From NCBI GenBank assembly GCA_019312985.1, contig JAFDCC010000221.1, forward strand, positions 1-8,741: a stretch of DNA of 8,741 bases. The letters are read 5' to 3'. Below the pieces are notes generated by a model. It was not told the origin of the DNA. It worked only from the letters and a program-made list of their open reading frames with translations, and searched no databases. Made by a program: the position numbers and the translations under genes. Positions 1 to 8,554 of this stretch are shown piece by piece. The number at the start of each line of letters is the position of its first letter. Within the stretch, counting starts at the first letter, position 1. The stretch is from Deltaproteobacteria bacterium. GTDB lineage: Bacteria > Desulfobacterota > Desulfobulbia > Desulfobulbales > BM004.

Positions 1-542
1 AAGGCCGTTACCGTGTGGATGCTGACTGCCCAGGGAATTGAGATGTAAATGAAGGGCTTGATCCACTTGGGCGGCGCCACCTCCTTTTTCTCGGCGGTCA
101 GGACAACCCATCCGACAAATATGTTCAGGAAGAGGTAGACGTTGAGGACGATCATGTCCCAGAAGAGAATTGAGTTGGGCGTCGGGTGGAGCAGGACGTT
201 CAGGGCCCGCATCGGCTGGCCGAGGTCGGCCAGGATGAACAGCAGGCACATGGTGACCGCCGCCACGGCCAGGAACTCTCCCAGGATGGTGATCTTGGCA
301 AAGGTCTTGTAGTTGTGCAGATAGTAGGGCAGGACAACCATGACGCCCGAGGCCGCGACACCGACCAGAAAGGTAAACTGGGCAATGTAAACGCCCCAGG
401 AAACGTCGCGGCTCATACCGGTCAACCCCAGACCGTAGTTGTACTGCTGCACATAGCTTAAGGCGCCTGCAGCCATGAAGGCCAGCAGCACTGCTATCCA
501 TCCCCAGTATCTGTTACTTCCAGTAAGCGCTTTTTCTAACAT
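1..542 (-). CDS. dsrP: DsrP, NrfD-like integral membrane subunit of DsrMKJOP (3' end missing)
   Basis: The first 180 residues are present; the gene runs off the left edge. It starts [10 protein letters not shown] and is preceded by GGAGG four bases upstream of the ATG. Hydrophobic stretches lie at about residues 13-32, 48-74, 86-107, 127-149 and 162-180. The LADLGQP segment at 104-110 and SILFWDM at 124-130 resemble the NrfD/PsrC family. DsrP is known as the quinone-interacting membrane subunit of DsrMKJOP, exchanging electrons between menaquinone and the periplasmic subunits DsrO and DsrJ; that role is taken from the family. It is the last gene visible in the operon, 88 nt after dsrO, and no terminator is seen in that gap. 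Identity is supported jointly by the NrfD-like pattern and by its position after dsrO. The full family length is roughly twice what is seen here. Confidence 0.94.
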   Translation of the reverse strand, partial: MLEKALTGSNRYWGWIAVLLAFMAAGALSYVQQYNYGLGLTGMSRDVSWGVYIAQFTFLVGVAASGVMVVLPYYLHNYKTFAKITILGEFLAVAAVTMCLLFILADLGQPMRALNVLLHPTPNSILFWDMIVLNVYLFLNIFVGWVVLTAEKKEVAPPKWIKPFIYISIPWAVSIHTVTA

Positions 543-630
543 GATGCCTCCGCAAATTCAAAAATCACTTTTTCCTCTGAGCTGTTCAGGCTGGCATATC
601 CCCTGCAACGCAACCCCCGTATCCGCCCCA

Positions 631-1449
631 CTAAACAATATAAAACAGTGAAGGCAATGTCCCGAGGGAAGGCTTTCGCTGAATGGTGAAGTTCTCGGCC
701 AGGACTTTGCGAATTTCCGAATGGGGGTCATTCAGGTCGCCGAAGACCATGGCACCGGTGCCGCCGCATTCCTCGACACAGGCAGGCTGCAGCCCTTTTG
801 CCACCCGCTCGACGCAGAAATTGCACTTCTCCACCACGCCGCGCATTCGTGTCGGAAACTCCTTGTTGAATGTTTCCTTATTGATAAAGGGGCGCGGATC
901 GCGCCAGTTGAAGCTCCGCATGCCGTAGGGGCATGCCGCCATGCAGAAGCGGCAGCCGATGCAGCGGTGGTAATCCATGGCCACGATGCCGTCCTTGCGC
1001 TTGAAGGTTGCCTTTGTAGGGCAGGCACGGACGCAGGGCGGGTTGTCGCAGTGGTTGCAGAACACCAGGAAGCGGGAGTCGTGCAGTTTTTCGTTGCGCA
1101 GGTTGTGGCTCTTGCCCGGAAATGCCTTTTCATAGGGAACCTGGAAGATCCACTTTATCTCGTCCTTGGGGTTGCCGAAATCAGGGACATTGTGCGTCGT
1201 GTGGCAGGCAGTGATGCATTTTTCGGCCAGCCCCTTGTTGGCATCGAACACCCGCTGGTCGACTACCATCCCCAGCCGCACGCCGGTCGGCGCCGCCCCC
1301 TGGGACGCCCCGGCACCACCCCCGGAGGAGGCGAACGAAACCGGGGAGGGCTCACCCTTCAGCAGCATGTTGAGTGCCGCCGGCGCTCCAAGGCCGGCAA
1401 TGGTTGACAAGCCGGCAATCTTTAAAAATTGTCTTCTCTTTTTATCCAT
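631..1449 (-). CDS. dsrO: DsrO, Tat-exported periplasmic iron-sulfur subunit of DsrMKJOP
   Basis: The protein has 272 residues. The N-terminus [13 protein letters not shown] is a clear twin-arginine signal, followed by a hydrophobic stretch to about residue 30, so the folded protein should be exported to the periplasm. Ferredoxin-type cysteines lie at C131, C134, C139, C143; C163, C166, C169, C173; and C209, C212, C224, C228, with an additional pair C78/C82 (KCITACH). That is 14 cysteines, two fewer than the 16 of NrfC/HmcB-type four-cluster proteins, so three [4Fe-4S] clusters are readily assigned. DsrO is expected to carry electrons between DsrJ and DsrP. I chose the ATG at 1449 rather than an in-frame upstream one at 1551: it puts the RR motif at residues 5-6, has AAGGAGA seven bases upstream, and overlaps the dsrJ stop by one base. 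The longer version would overlap dsrJ by about 100 bases. Confidence 0.96.
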   Translation of the reverse strand: MDKKRRQFLKIAGLSTIAGLGAPAALNMLLKGEPSPVSFASSGGGAGASQGAAPTGVRLGMVVDQRVFDANKGLAEKCITACHTTHNVPDFGNPKDEIKWIFQVPYEKAFPGKSHNLRNEKLHDSRFLVFCNHCDNPPCVRACPTKATFKRKDGIVAMDYHRCIGCRFCMAACPYGMRSFNWRDPRPFINKETFNKEFPTRMRGVVEKCNFCVERVAKGLQPACVEECGGTGAMVFGDLNDPHSEIRKVLAENFTIQRKPSLGTLPSLFYIV

Positions 1450-1825
1450 TAGAACGTCTCCTTCGGCACGAAATGGCAATCCCAGCAATACGGTTTCACG
1501 GATGTGTAGACATGGCACTCGTCGCAGAACTTTTTCTTGTCCGCATGACACTTGAGGCAGCCGTTCATGAGGCTCTTGTCATACTTGACACCGTTGACCT
1601 CGATGGGAACCCTGTCGCCTTCCCGCAGCACCTCATCACGCCAGTCGTCAAGCACCTTCATGTGGGAGGTCCGCATATACTTTACCGAGTCGATACACTT
1701 CGTTACCCCGACTGGTTTCTCCGGCTTCGGAACGGGGCCGGCATTCCCCATGTTTTTCCAGATCGGGAATGTCATCAGGGCCACGAATACGATGAGCCCC
1801 GGGATGATATACTTCGCGTCGTACA

Positions 1826-1826
<1 letters not shown>
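1449..1826 (-). CDS. dsrJ: DsrJ, triheme cytochrome c subunit of DsrMKJOP
   Basis: The protein has 125 residues. One hydrophobic segment at about residues 6-22, without an obvious cleavage site, acts as an export signal and probable membrane anchor. Three heme c motifs follow: CLKCH (90-94), CDECH (101-105) and CWDCH (114-118). A further cysteine, C44, lies outside these motifs in the segment [15 protein letters not shown]; DsrJ proteins are known for an unusual His/Cys-ligated heme, and C44 is the natural candidate ligand by position. H55 is another possible axial ligand. The protein acts on the periplasmic face and is thought to exchange electrons with DsrO; its physiological donor or acceptor is uncertain. 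The start codon overlaps the dsrK stop by one base (TAATG) and the stop overlaps the dsrO start in the same way. GAGGAGGGTG stands just before the start. Confidence 0.96.
1457..1463 (-). promoter_or_regulatory. Ribosome binding site that fixes the dsrO start
   Basis: AAGGAGA lies seven bases before the ATG at 1449, inside the 3' end of dsrJ. It decides between this start and the longer in-frame alternative. With the TAATG overlap it suggests that dsrJ and dsrO are translationally coupled. Confidence 0.8.
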
Positions 1827-3505
<1,679 letters not shown>

Positions 3506-3510
3506 GATCG

Positions 3511-4611
3511 TTATTCCTTCTCAGCTGGAGTTTCGGCTGGCGCTTCTTCGGCTGCAGGCTCAGCAGGTTTCTCGGTTTCTGCCGCTTCCGGTTCCGGTTC
3601 AGGTTCCGGTTCTGGCTCGGGAGGCAACTCCTTTTCCACCGGTAGGACGGTGTCTACCATGAACTCCCTGAACTCGTCTTCGTAGTCCGCATAGGAATGC
3701 GGCTTGATATTCGGGTCGTTCCAGGGATTGACATGGCGGACCATGCGGTTGTTGTTGGCCAGGTTCCGCGTCGGGCTCATAAAGACGCCGCCGAGGTGCA
3801 TCAGCTTGCTGAAGGGGAAATATGCCAGCAGGGCCGAGACCAGAAAAATGTGGATATAGAAGATCGAACCGATATCGCCTGAGATCGCGGGGGAAAAGGT
3901 GGCGATTCCCATGGTCAGCTGCTTGATGGCGACGACATCCACCCGGAAGAAGTAGCGCATCAGGATGCCGGTCGCGCCAATGGCAAATATCAGGAACAGG
4001 GGAAAGTAGTCCGCGGCGAACGAGATGTACTTCACCTGCGGGATCAGGACCCGCCGCAGGAAAAGAAAGGTGACGGCACCGACAAAGACAAGGTCGGTCT
4101 GGTACAGGACCGGGACGCCGACCTGAAAGAGGCCGTCAAAAAACTCGATCTGCCCGATGAATGCCGGGACCGGGTTGAGGAAGAGTCGCAGGTGGCGCAG
4201 GATTATCAGCAGGAAAGAGTAGTGGAATGCCAGGCCGAAGAGCCAGAGCCACTTGCTGGAGCCGTAAACCAGTTTCGGCCCGTCATGGATTTCCGCCTTG
4301 GTGTTTTTGAAGAGCGAGCGGAAAACGAACACCTCCAGAAGCATCCTGCCGACAACCTGCCAGAAGGTGGCAGGGCAGTCAAGCTTGTCCTGCCTGACCC
4401 AGTCCAGCGACTTGCCCTGGCCGCTGGTTGTCGGAATCCGGAAGGGAACCGGGGACTTTCCCCAGTTGACGATCCGGTAGATGAACCCCCCGAGAAAGAT
4501 GGCAAAGGCCAGGTAGGGGAACACCACCCCGAATACATAGTCAAGTCCTACCAGAGAACCTATCCATGATATGGCTATCAGGGCAATAACTGCAAGGAAT
4601 GCGTGCTTCAT
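3511..4611 (-). CDS. dsrM: DsrM, NarI-like cytochrome b membrane subunit of DsrMKJOP
   Basis: The protein has 366 residues. Six hydrophobic segments are visible at about 4-22, 24-47, 121-141, 171-187, 200-222 and 247-270. Positive residues cluster in the loops after segments 2, 4 and 6, which puts both termini in the cytoplasm. Four histidines, H130/H140 and H254/H272, are spaced 10 and 18 apart, exactly as in the diheme cytochrome b NarI, so two b hemes are expected. DsrM moves electrons across the membrane to DsrK, the next gene. An unusual tail follows: from about residue 326 the chain is Pro, Glu and Ala rich, with a PEPEPEPEPEPE run at 331-342 and no hydrophobic residue of note to the end. 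GAGGTAA precedes the ATG, and 16 nt separate it from the upstream RsbRD_N-like gene. Tail length in relatives is not known to me. Confidence 0.96.
   Translation of the reverse strand: MKHAFLAVIALIAISWIGSLVGLDYVFGVVFPYLAFAIFLGGFIYRIVNWGKSPVPFRIPTTSGQGKSLDWVRQDKLDCPATFWQVVGRMLLEVFVFRSLFKNTKAEIHDGPKLVYGSSKWLWLFGLAFHYSFLLIILRHLRLFLNPVPAFIGQIEFFDGLFQVGVPVLYQTDLVFVGAVTFLFLRRVLIPQVKYISFAADYFPLFLIFAIGATGILMRYFFRVDVVAIKQLTMGIATFSPAISGDIGSIFYIHIFLVSALLAYFPFSKLMHLGGVFMSPTRNLANNNRMVRHVNPWNDPNIKPHSYADYEDEFREFMVDTVLPVEKELPPEPEPEPEPEPEAAETEKPAEPAAEEAPAETPAEKE
3585..3620 (-). repeat. Six-base tandem repeat coding the Pro-Glu run in DsrM
   Basis: Imperfect copies of TTCCGG / TTCAGG / TTCTGG (plus-strand reading) follow each other about six times inside dsrM. 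On the coding strand each unit reads as Pro-Glu. The in-frame six-base period means that gain or loss of units changes tail length without breaking the gene. Confidence 0.8.
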
Positions 4612-4627
4612 TTATCGTTACCTCGCT

Positions 4628-5182
4628 TTAGGTTAATCTGTTGCTTTGATTGTTATCTGCCGCCTCAGCCTGCTCTCTTTTGAGCCTTGCCGAGACACAT
4701 TTGGTGCCGTCGGTGAGTGCCGACCTGCCGCTCAATACCTCGTTGACCCGGATGCGGTGCAGCCGTTCCCGGCACTCCATGTATAAATCGAAGGCCATGA
4801 GCGCCACCCTGTCGAGCCGTGCCTCGAAAACGGCGAGGCCCGCCCGGCTGCCTTCGCTGTTCTTTTCCCCGGCCGCCTCCTGCCGCACAATGCCCTTCAG
4901 CTGGTAGACAAAGGAAACGGCCCGGGACGGGGTGAAGTCCTGCACGGCCCGCATCTTGATGATGCTCTCCAGGGGCGCAGCCGCCTCATCCAGTTCCCGG
5001 TTTTCCAACAGAATATCATAAAGTTCCTGCAGCCCGTCGGAGATTGTGGCGCCAATAGGGTTTGCAAACCGGTCCTTCTGTTTCTTGAAGAAACCGGGCG
5101 ACTCGTACGTATCGAGGACAGCGTCTGTCCACTTTTGCAGAATCGCCTTCTTTTTTGAGCTCAACAAACTTTGCAGATCCAT
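4628..5182 (-). CDS. RsbRD N-terminal-domain-like protein heading the dsr operon
   Basis: The protein has 184 residues, is soluble, largely helical in character, and has no signal peptide. The opening (KKKAILQKWTDAVLDTY, residues 10-26) and the stretch QDFTPSRAVSFVYQLKGIVR (81-100) resemble the RsbRD_N family, the N-terminal module of RsbR-type stressosome co-antagonists. No STAS domain follows, so it lacks the phosphorylatable part of an RsbR protein. The last 30 residues or so are polar and look disordered. Its role is unknown. Its place 16 nt upstream of dsrM suggests co-transcription and a sensory, regulatory or assembly role tied to the complex; proteins of this type next to dsrMKJOP in sulfate reducers are familiar to me, but this is from memory. 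GGTGAG about six bases upstream of the ATG serves as ribosome binding site. Family assignment is by pattern only. Confidence 0.75.
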   Translation of the reverse strand: MDLQSLLSSKKKAILQKWTDAVLDTYESPGFFKKQKDRFANPIGATISDGLQELYDILLENRELDEAAAPLESIIKMRAVQDFTPSRAVSFVYQLKGIVRQEAAGEKNSEGSRAGLAVFEARLDRVALMAFDLYMECRERLHRIRVNEVLSGRSALTDGTKCVSARLKREQAEAADNNQSNRLT

Positions 5183-5224
5183 CCCTTCTCACCCAGCAGC
5201 GCAGGGTTTACAGCACCAAATGAT

Positions 5225-5238
5225 TGAATGATCATTCA
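5225..5238. promoter_or_regulatory. Perfect 14-bp palindrome, candidate operator of the dsr operon
   Basis: TGAATGATCATTCA is a perfect inverted repeat, 43-56 bases upstream of the first gene of the presumed dsr operon. The sequence style (TGAATGA / TCATTCA half-sites) resembles operators bound by TetR-type dimeric repressors. On the minus strand it starts two bases after a possible -10 element, so it would cover the transcription start, a usual place for a repressor. No regulator gene is in the window, so the binding protein is unknown. Confidence 0.5.
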
Positions 5239-5240
5239 TA

Positions 5241-5246
5241 ATTATC
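5241..5246 (-). promoter_or_regulatory. Possible -10 element (GATAAT) of the dsr operon promoter
   Basis: GATAAT matches the sigma-70 -10 consensus at five of six positions and lies in the AT-rich part of the intergenic region, about 60 bases upstream of the first gene. The matching -35 region is poor (TGCAAA at an 18-base spacing), so a promoter here would need an activator or be weak, or the real promoter lies elsewhere in 5183-5340. Confidence 0.3.
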
Positions 5247-5271
5247 AGCCGATGTCCTATCATGTTTGCAC

Positions 5272-5281
5272 TGATTTATCA
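5272..5281. repeat. Short inverted repeat TGAT-TT-ATCA upstream of the possible promoter
   Basis: TGATTTATCA is a 10-bp element with 4-bp arms, located 25-30 bases upstream of the possible -10. TGAT/ATCA arms recur at 5221-5224 and 5244-5247, flanking the larger palindrome. They recall FNR/CRP-type half-sites, but the arm spacing does not fit the FNR consensus. It may be chance in AT-rich DNA. Confidence 0.2.
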
Positions 5282-5286
5282 ACAAG

Positions 5287-5303
5287 AAAAAACAGCCCTG
5301 CTG
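5287..5303 (-). terminator. Weak candidate terminator after recD2
   Basis: On the minus strand CAGC-AGG-GCTG forms a 4-bp stem with a 3-base loop followed by six T. It lies about 125 bases beyond the recD2 stop and upstream of the possible dsr promoter. The T run is good but the stem is very short. No better hairpin was seen between 5183 and 5427. Confidence 0.2.
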
Positions 5304-5427
5304 CAAATTCTGCCATTTTTCAAGACTGTAGGATTGCAGCGGGTGCGAGGGTGGGCGGCGGCACAATTTCCGCCTGTCGCCACGCCACTTTGTGGTACCT
5401 GGACTTTTGCGGTTGCTTCTGCCGTGG

Positions 5428-7671
5428 TTACGACGGGGAAGGCGAGGGCCGCAGCCTTTCAGCGAGCATGGTGTAGCGCTTCACCACGCGGTTATTACGG
5501 ATGGCCATGGTCAGCGCCTTTTTGCTTGCCACGAGGACCACCAGTTTTCTGCCGCGCGTCACCGCGGTATAGAGAAGGTTCCGCTGCAGCAGGGGGTAGT
5601 GGGTGGTGTGCAGCGGTATGATGACGCAGGGAAACTCGGAGCCCTGGGACTTGTGCACCGTGACGGCATAGGCAAGGACGAGCTCTCCCAGGTCGGCCGA
5701 CTCGTAGAGCACTCTTCTGCCCTCGAAGAGGACCTCCGCGGTGCTTTCCGAACCGCCGGCGGCTGCGACAATGCCGAGGTCGCCGTTGAAAACGTCCTTG
5801 TCGTAGTTGTTGCGTATCTGCATGACCTTGTCCCCGGGCAGAAAGCGGCGGGGCCGGTCCCCGCCACCGCCTGCCGCAGGGTTTAAGGTCTCCTGCAGGC
5901 GGCTGTTGAGGTTCTCGGTTCCGATGATGCCTTTCCGCATGGGGGTCAGCACCTGGATGTCCCGGACAGGGTCAAAACCATACCGCTTCTGGAGCCGTTC
6001 GCTGCAGAGGCTCAAAATTTCCCTTTCAATGTCCGCTGCCTCGTCACGGAAGATGCAGTAGAAGTCCTTGTCGCCCTCGTAGTCGGGCAAAAGCTCCAGG
6101 AACTCCCCCCTGTTGATGCGGGCGGCATTGAAGCTTATCAGGCTGCCGGGCCCCTGGCGGTAAACGGTCTGCAGGCGGGTCACGGGGACGCAGCCGGAAC
6201 CGATGATGTCCCGAAGGACATTTCCCGGCCCCACCGAGGGAAGCTGGTCAACATCCCCCACCAAAACCAGTGATGCCTTGTCTGCAACCGCATTGAGCAG
6301 GAAGTTGGTCAGGACGATATCCATCATCGACGATTCGTCAACGATGACCATGTCGGCTTCAAGGGGGTTGTGCCGGTTTCTTTTAAAGCCCCGCAGGGCA
6401 GCATCATACTCGAGAAGCCGGTGGATGGTAGTTGCTTCCCGGCCGCACGCTTCGGCAAGCCTCTTTGCGGCCCGGCCGGTCGGGGCAGCCAGTTTGACAG
6501 CAATGCCCTTTTGCGAAAGGACCAGGAGCAGCGCCTTCAGAATGGTGCTTTTGCCGGTTCCCGGGCCGCCGGTGATGACGGAAACCTTGTGCTCCAGCCC
6601 GGACTTTATCGCTTCGCCCTGTTCCGGCGCCAGCTCCAGCTCCAGCCTGGCGCTCGCCCAGGCAAGGGCCTGGTCGACATTTTTTATATCGTAGAGGGGA
6701 GAGCCGGCACCAAGCTTCAGCAGCTTTGCAGCTGCGCCTTTTTCGGCAAAGTGGATGGGAGCCAGGGCGATGCTGTCATCCGCCGCCACGATTTTATCGG
6801 CCGCTTCGAGGCCTTTTATCTGCGCCCGGATGAGCTCGGGGTCGCTGTAAAGGTCCTGCTGCTCCGGCAGCTCCTCGGACTTTCCTGTCAGCTTCAGGAG
6901 AAATTCCGCCTGCTCCAGAAGCTTCTCGCTCGGCAGGTAGCAGTGCCCTTCACCGGCCGCCTGGTCCAGGGCAAAAAGCAGGCCGGCCCGGGCCCGGCGG
7001 GGGTCATTTGCCGGGACCCCCAGGGAGAGGGCAATGGAGTCGGCGATCCGGAAACCAACGCCCCAGATGTCCTCTGCGAGCCGGTAGGGGTTTTCCTTCA
7101 CGACTGCCAGGGCCTTACGGCCGTAAGTTTTAAAGATCTTGACCGCATATGCCGCGGAAATTCCGTGGCCCTGGAGAAAAACCATGATCCGGTGTATCTC
7201 CTTCTGCTCCTGCCACGCCTTTTTGATGCTTGCCACCCGCGCCTTTCCCAGGCCGGCCACTTCACCCAGCCTGTCCGGGTCATTTTCCAGGATATCGAGG
7301 GTCTGCAAGCCGAAACGGCCGACAATCCTCGCCGCATAGGCCGGGCCGATTCCCCTGATGAGGCCGGAACCCAGGTAGCGCTCTATGCCGTTGATGGTGT
7401 TGGGTTTGATTATCTCGTAGCTGAGGAGCTTGAACTGTCTGCCGTAGCGGGAATCGTTGATCCAGGTTCCTGTCAGGGAAAGTGTTGAGCCCACCGGAAC
7501 GCCGGAGAGAAACCCGACCACCGTGACCGTCTTTTTCTCCCGGCCGCTGTCAAGGAGACGCGCAACCGTATAGCCGTTCTCCTCGTTCTGGAAGGTAATG
7601 CGGTCGAGGATGCCCTCGATGCTGGCCGTGGGCTCCTCCTGGCCGGGTTCCGGGAATAAACGGGCTGCCAT
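5428..7671 (-). CDS. recD2: RecD2 (RecD-like, YrrC family) ATP-dependent DNA helicase
   Basis: The protein has 747 residues, close to the usual RecD2 length. An N-terminal OB-like region (about 17-90) is followed by helix-hairpin-helix-like segments (about 97-215, with GLIRGIGPAYAARI and VAGLGKARVASI), which set RecD2 apart from RecBCD-type RecD. The SF1B helicase motifs follow in order: Walker A GGPGTGKST (368-376), motif Ia APTGRAAKRLAE (396-407), Walker B VDESSMM (444-450), motif III GDVDQLPSVGPG (472-483), TVHKSQGSEF (671-680) and motif VI YTAVTRGRK (701-709). It is a 5'-to-3' DNA helicase acting in repair without RecB or RecC; neither is seen here. AGGAG lies three bases before the ATG, which is tight, but no other convincing start is near. 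It lies 77 nt after the hisA-type gene and may share its transcript. The link to the dsr genes is probably only neighbourhood. Confidence 0.96.
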   Translation of the reverse strand: MAARLFPEPGQEEPTASIEGILDRITFQNEENGYTVARLLDSGREKKTVTVVGFLSGVPVGSTLSLTGTWINDSRYGRQFKLLSYEIIKPNTINGIERYLGSGLIRGIGPAYAARIVGRFGLQTLDILENDPDRLGEVAGLGKARVASIKKAWQEQKEIHRIMVFLQGHGISAAYAVKIFKTYGRKALAVVKENPYRLAEDIWGVGFRIADSIALSLGVPANDPRRARAGLLFALDQAAGEGHCYLPSEKLLEQAEFLLKLTGKSEELPEQQDLYSDPELIRAQIKGLEAADKIVAADDSIALAPIHFAEKGAAAKLLKLGAGSPLYDIKNVDQALAWASARLELELAPEQGEAIKSGLEHKVSVITGGPGTGKSTILKALLLVLSQKGIAVKLAAPTGRAAKRLAEACGREATTIHRLLEYDAALRGFKRNRHNPLEADMVIVDESSMMDIVLTNFLLNAVADKASLVLVGDVDQLPSVGPGNVLRDIIGSGCVPVTRLQTVYRQGPGSLISFNAARINRGEFLELLPDYEGDKDFYCIFRDEAADIEREILSLCSERLQKRYGFDPVRDIQVLTPMRKGIIGTENLNSRLQETLNPAAGGGGDRPRRFLPGDKVMQIRNNYDKDVFNGDLGIVAAAGGSESTAEVLFEGRRVLYESADLGELVLAYAVTVHKSQGSEFPCVIIPLHTTHYPLLQRNLLYTAVTRGRKLVVLVASKKALTMAIRNNRVVKRYTMLAERLRPSPSPS

Positions 7672-7748
7672 AGGCTCCTGCAGGTTATGCCCTGCCCTGT
7701 TGATGGTTTACCGTCGCAAGGCTTTCCGCCGCAGCACCGGCAGACCGT

Positions 7749-8522
7749 TTACGTTTTTTCCTGCTGCCGGTTGAAGGCGACGGCATCGCGGTATTTCATG
7801 GTGCTGCCGCCAAAAATATCAAGGCTGCTGCCGACTGTCACGTCAAGCCTGTTCCCCCCAAGTTCCCCGATTAGCAGGAGATCATCCATGTCACGCACCC
7901 CGCCGGCATAGGTCGTCGGCAGCGGCGTCCATTTCCCGAGGTCTGCGACCAGGTCCTCGGCAATGCCCTGGCAGCGGCCTTCGACATCAGCGGCATGGAC
8001 CAGGAACTCGAAACAGAAACGGGAAAAATAGTTGAGGGTTTCAGGGGTGATCTTCGTATCGGTAAACTTCTGCCAGCGGTCGGTGACGACGTAGTAGGAA
8101 TCCCCCCTTTTGCGGCAGCTCAAATCAACCACCAGCCGGTCGCGGCCCACCAGCTCCATCATTTCCTGCAGCCGCTCTGCCAGGACCCGGCCGTCCTGGA
8201 AAACATAGGAGGTGACTATAACCGCGGCAGCGCCCTGGTCCAGCCAGTAACGCGCATTGCGCGGCGTTATGCCGCCCCCGGCCTGCAGCCCCCCGGGAAA
8301 GGCCAGGAAGGCCTCCCGGGCGGCCTGCTCGTTGCCGGGGCCGAGCATGATAACATGGCCGCCGTAAAGCCCGTCATGTTTGTACATCCGGGCATAATGC
8401 GATGCGGATAACTCCGATGTGAAATTGGTCCTGAGGCTCCCCGGATTTTCATCCCGCAGGGTGGAGCCCACAATCTGCTTCACCTTTCCGTTATGCAAAT
8501 CTATACAGGGCCTGAATTTCAT
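7749..8522 (-). CDS. hisA: HisA-type ProFAR isomerase, eukaryote-like (HIS6) form
   Basis: The protein has 257 residues. It begins MKFRPCIDLHNGKVKQIVG and contains GGHVIMLGPGNEQAARE (54-70), FPGGLQAGGGI (75-85), VIVTSYVF (101-108), DRLVVDLSCRKR (128-139), FLVHAADVEG (173-182) and TYAGGVRD (204-211). These blocks match the fungal/plant HIS6 form of phosphoribosylformimino-AICAR ribotide isomerase, not the ordinary bacterial HisA. The enzyme catalyses the Amadori rearrangement in step four of histidine biosynthesis, on a TIM barrel. D8 is the expected catalytic acid of strand 1, and D133 is the likely strand-5 partner; GGGI (82-85) and GSSLDIFGG (231-239) are phosphate-binding loops. No other his gene is nearby. 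The upstream sequence has no convincing Shine-Dalgarno motif, though the start agrees with the family N-terminus. A typical bacterial hisA may exist elsewhere in the genome, which would make the role less certain. Confidence 0.88.
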   Translation of the reverse strand: MKFRPCIDLHNGKVKQIVGSTLRDENPGSLRTNFTSELSASHYARMYKHDGLYGGHVIMLGPGNEQAAREAFLAFPGGLQAGGGITPRNARYWLDQGAAAVIVTSYVFQDGRVLAERLQEMMELVGRDRLVVDLSCRKRGDSYYVVTDRWQKFTDTKITPETLNYFSRFCFEFLVHAADVEGRCQGIAEDLVADLGKWTPLPTTYAGGVRDMDDLLLIGELGGNRLDVTVGSSLDIFGGSTMKYRDAVAFNRQQEKT

Positions 8523-8554
8523 AACAGGTTACAATACACGATATGGGTAAAGGA

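Noticed and set aside
543..630. The dsrO-dsrP gap as a possible terminator or internal promoter
   Set aside because: No hairpin with a T run and no convincing -35/-10 pair is visible; only the dsrP ribosome binding site stands out.
1449..1551. Longer DsrO starting at 1551
   Set aside because: It would overlap dsrJ by about 100 bases and bury the twin-arginine signal at residue 39. The ATG at 1449 has a good ribosome binding site.
3585..3620. Tandem repeat considered as a CRISPR or regulatory repeat
   Set aside because: It is a six-base period inside an intact reading frame with no spacers, and codes Pro-Glu.
5228..5621. Plus-strand frames across the recD2-dsr intergenic region
   Set aside because: They run into antisense recD2, have no convincing ribosome binding site, and their translations change character at the gene boundary.
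6370..7488. A 372-codon open frame on the plus strand opposite recD2
   Set aside because: It lies wholly inside recD2, whose helicase motifs are intact and complete. The antisense translation has no recognisable domain and reflects GC-rich codon structure.
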